Positions 29,100-30,403 of a stretch of DNA of 30,403 nucleotides are shown here, piece by piece. Both the position numbers and the translations under genes were made by a program. The stretch lies in NCBI GenBank assembly GCA_002482565.1, contig DLGG01000014.1:1-30403 (forward strand), written 5' to 3'. The notes beneath the pieces were generated by a model, which ran no database searches, had not been told where the DNA came from, and saw nothing but the letters and a program-made list of their open reading frames with translations. This DNA is from Solidesulfovibrio magneticus. GTDB lineage: Bacteria > Desulfobacterota > Desulfovibrionia > Desulfovibrionales > Desulfovibrionaceae. How positions within the stretch are numbered: the first letter of the stretch is position 1; each line of letters opens with the position of its first letter.

Positions 29100-30403
29100 G
29101 ACGGCTCCCGGCGGGGCAGGGTGATGGTGCAGCGCGTCCCGGCTCCCGGCTCGGCGTCCATGCGGACGCTCCCGCCGTGGTTGTTGACGATGATGAAATA
29201 GGACACCGACAGGCCCAGGCCGGTGCCTTCGCCGGCCGGCTTGGTGGTGAAAAAGGGTTCGAAGACCCGGGCGCGGGTGGCCTCGTCCATGCCCGGGCCG
29301 TTGTCGGCCACCACGATTTCCCCGGCCTCGGGCAGCGCCCGCACCCGCACGGCGATGGTCGGGGTCTTGCCTTCCTGGGCCACGCCGGCCAGGGCCTGGG
29401 CGGCGTTCTTGAACAGGTTCAGCAGCACCTGCTCGATTTCCGTGGGAGCGCAGGACACCGTCACCGGCTCCTCCGGGTATTCTCGCACAATGGTGATGTG
29501 TTTGAAATCGTAGCGTTTCTTGAGGTCGTAATCGCTTTCGGCCAGGCTCAGACTCTTGTCGGCCATGGCCCGCAGGTCGGCCTGGACGTGGCGCGAGTCG
29601 CTTTGGCGGGAAAATTCCAACATGCTGGACACGATGGAGGCGGCGCGCAGCCCGGCCTCGCGGATGCCGGCCAGGAACTTGAGCACCTTGCGGGCTTGGA
29701 GGTAGGCGCGCACGCTATCGAGGTCCAGGCCGAGCTTGCGGGCCGTCTCCTGGTTGGCCGGCAGGGCCGGATCGAGCTGGAGCTCCACCACCTGGGCGGC
29801 CTGGAGGATGCTGCCCAGCGGATTGTTGATCTCGTGGGCCATGCCGGCGGCCAGTCCGCCCACGCTCATCATCTTCTCGGTCTGGATCATGAGTTCGCGC
29901 AGCCGCTCGCGTTCGGTGACGTCGTCCAGGCGGATGACCACCCCCTCGGCCCCGTTGGCCACCAGCGGATAGAACAGCATGTTCATGAGCCGGTCGTCTT
30001 CTCCCCGGCGCAGGGGCATGCGCTCCAGCAGCAGGCTGCGGCGCTGGCGCAGGGCGTCTTCCAGGGCGGCCAAATGGCCGGCCAGAAACGGCAGGGCGGA
30101 CGCCGCCTCCCGACCGATGACGGCCTCGCGCGGCAGGCCGAACAGGGTCGCCGCCTGGGCGTTTAAATGGGTGACGCGGCCGGCGGCGTCCAGACCGATG
30201 ATGGCCGAGGGCATGGATTCCAGGATGTTGCTGAGTTGCCCGCGCAGTTGTTCCAAGGCCTTGGCCGCGTCGGCCAGCTCATGCTGGCGGATTTCGATGG
30301 TGTCGGCCATGGCGTTGAAGCTCTCGCCCAAACGCCGGACCTCGGCCGCCCCGCCGTCAACGGCGGCCCGGGCGGACAGGTCGCCGCCGGCCAGGGCCGC
30401 GGC
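29096..30403 (-). CDS. HAMP-PAS histidine kinase (partial, 5' end outside window)
   Basis: The reading frame is open to the right edge, so the N-terminus with its membrane sensor is missing. Visible order: end of HAMP (GGDLSARAAVDGGAAEVRRL, ESFNAMADTIEIRQ), coiled coil, PAS (~residues 55-165 of the visible part; ILESMPSAIIGLDAAGRVTH), HisKA with GGLAAGMAHEINNPLGSILQ, and HATPase (N box NLFKNAAQAL, G1 VVADNGPGMD, F FEPFFTTK, G2 GEGTGLGLSV). The 90-residue spacer between HisKA helices is longer than usual. Its stop overlaps the start of the receiver gene, so kinase, receiver and receiver-kinase are translationally coupled. Confidence 0.93.
   Translation of the reverse strand, partial: AAALAGGDLSARAAVDGGAAEVRRLGESFNAMADTIEIRQHELADAAKALEQLRGQLSNILESMPSAIIGLDAAGRVTHLNAQAATLFGLPREAVIGREAASALPFLAGHLAALEDALRQRRSLLLERMPLRRGEDDRLMNMLFYPLVANGAEGVVIRLDDVTERERLRELMIQTEKMMSVGGLAAGMAHEINNPLGSILQAAQVVELQLDPALPANQETARKLGLDLDSVRAYLQARKVLKFLAGIREAGLRAASIVSSMLEFSRQSDSRHVQADLRAMADKSLSLAESDYDLKKRYDFKHITIVREYPEEPVTVSCAPTEIEQVLLNLFKNAAQALAGVAQEGKTPTIAVRVRALPEAGEIVVADNGPGMDEATRARVFEPFFTTKPAGEGTGLGLSVSYFIIVNNHGGSVRMDAEPGAGTRCTITLPRREPS

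Noticed and set aside
1..30403. CRISPR arrays, tRNA or rRNA genes
   Set aside because: No regularly spaced direct repeats and no cloverleaf with a GGTTCRA-type T loop were seen on either strand.

Overview
The window is a GC-rich bacterial chromosome segment. Strong GC bias, the type III glutamine synthetase, the many two-component systems, the sigma-54 regulator beside a Lon-like protease, and a TSUP/TauE permease next to a USP-like protein all suggest a Desulfovibrionaceae-type sulfate reducer (Desulfovibrio/Solidesulfovibrio-like). This assignment is an inference from gene content; no rRNA or other marker is present.

Left part (1-6.3 kb): a minus-strand ECF sigma factor overlapping the start of a small partner cut by the window edge, a small secreted Cys-rich protein, a divergent Spy/CpxP-like periplasmic protein, an alpha/beta hydrolase of the chloroperoxidase-like group, a MerR-type regulator, and a type III glutamine synthetase behind a 340-base leader rich in inverted repeats. 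Next (6.3-12.1 kb, mostly minus strand): a periplasmic Cache protein plus a chemoreceptor, a glycine-rich RRM RNA-binding protein, and a CPBP-like membrane protein (protease glutamates replaced by Gln) coupled to an FtsX/MacB-type permease without an ATPase.

Centre (12.4-20 kb): this is the most striking region. A histidine kinase and a sigma-54 response regulator overlap by 4 bases. Convergent to them is a Lon protease that lacks the N-terminal LON domain and carries a complete phospho-receiver domain inserted just before its AAA+ module. Divergent from that protease is an operon (55-aa protein, USP-like protein, small membrane protein, TauE permease) with a good sigma-54 promoter candidate and two GTTGC-N5-GCAAC dyads at activator distance, closed by a strong terminator. 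The two receiver domains are very alike, so one kinase may drive both transcription and proteolysis.

Right part (20-30.4 kb): a membrane GGDEF protein; then a lower-GC 4.1-kb segment bounded by two inverted copies of a ~102-base repeat with terminal inverted repeats. The segment holds a GT39-like glycosyltransferase, a ~1.2-kb stretch without a convincing gene but with a promoter/structured RNA/terminator unit, and an orphan NHLP-type RiPP precursor. It is followed by a minus-strand operon (90-aa protein, HD-domain protein, DMT-type transporter) and a translationally coupled histidine kinase / receiver / receiver-kinase operon that runs off the right edge.
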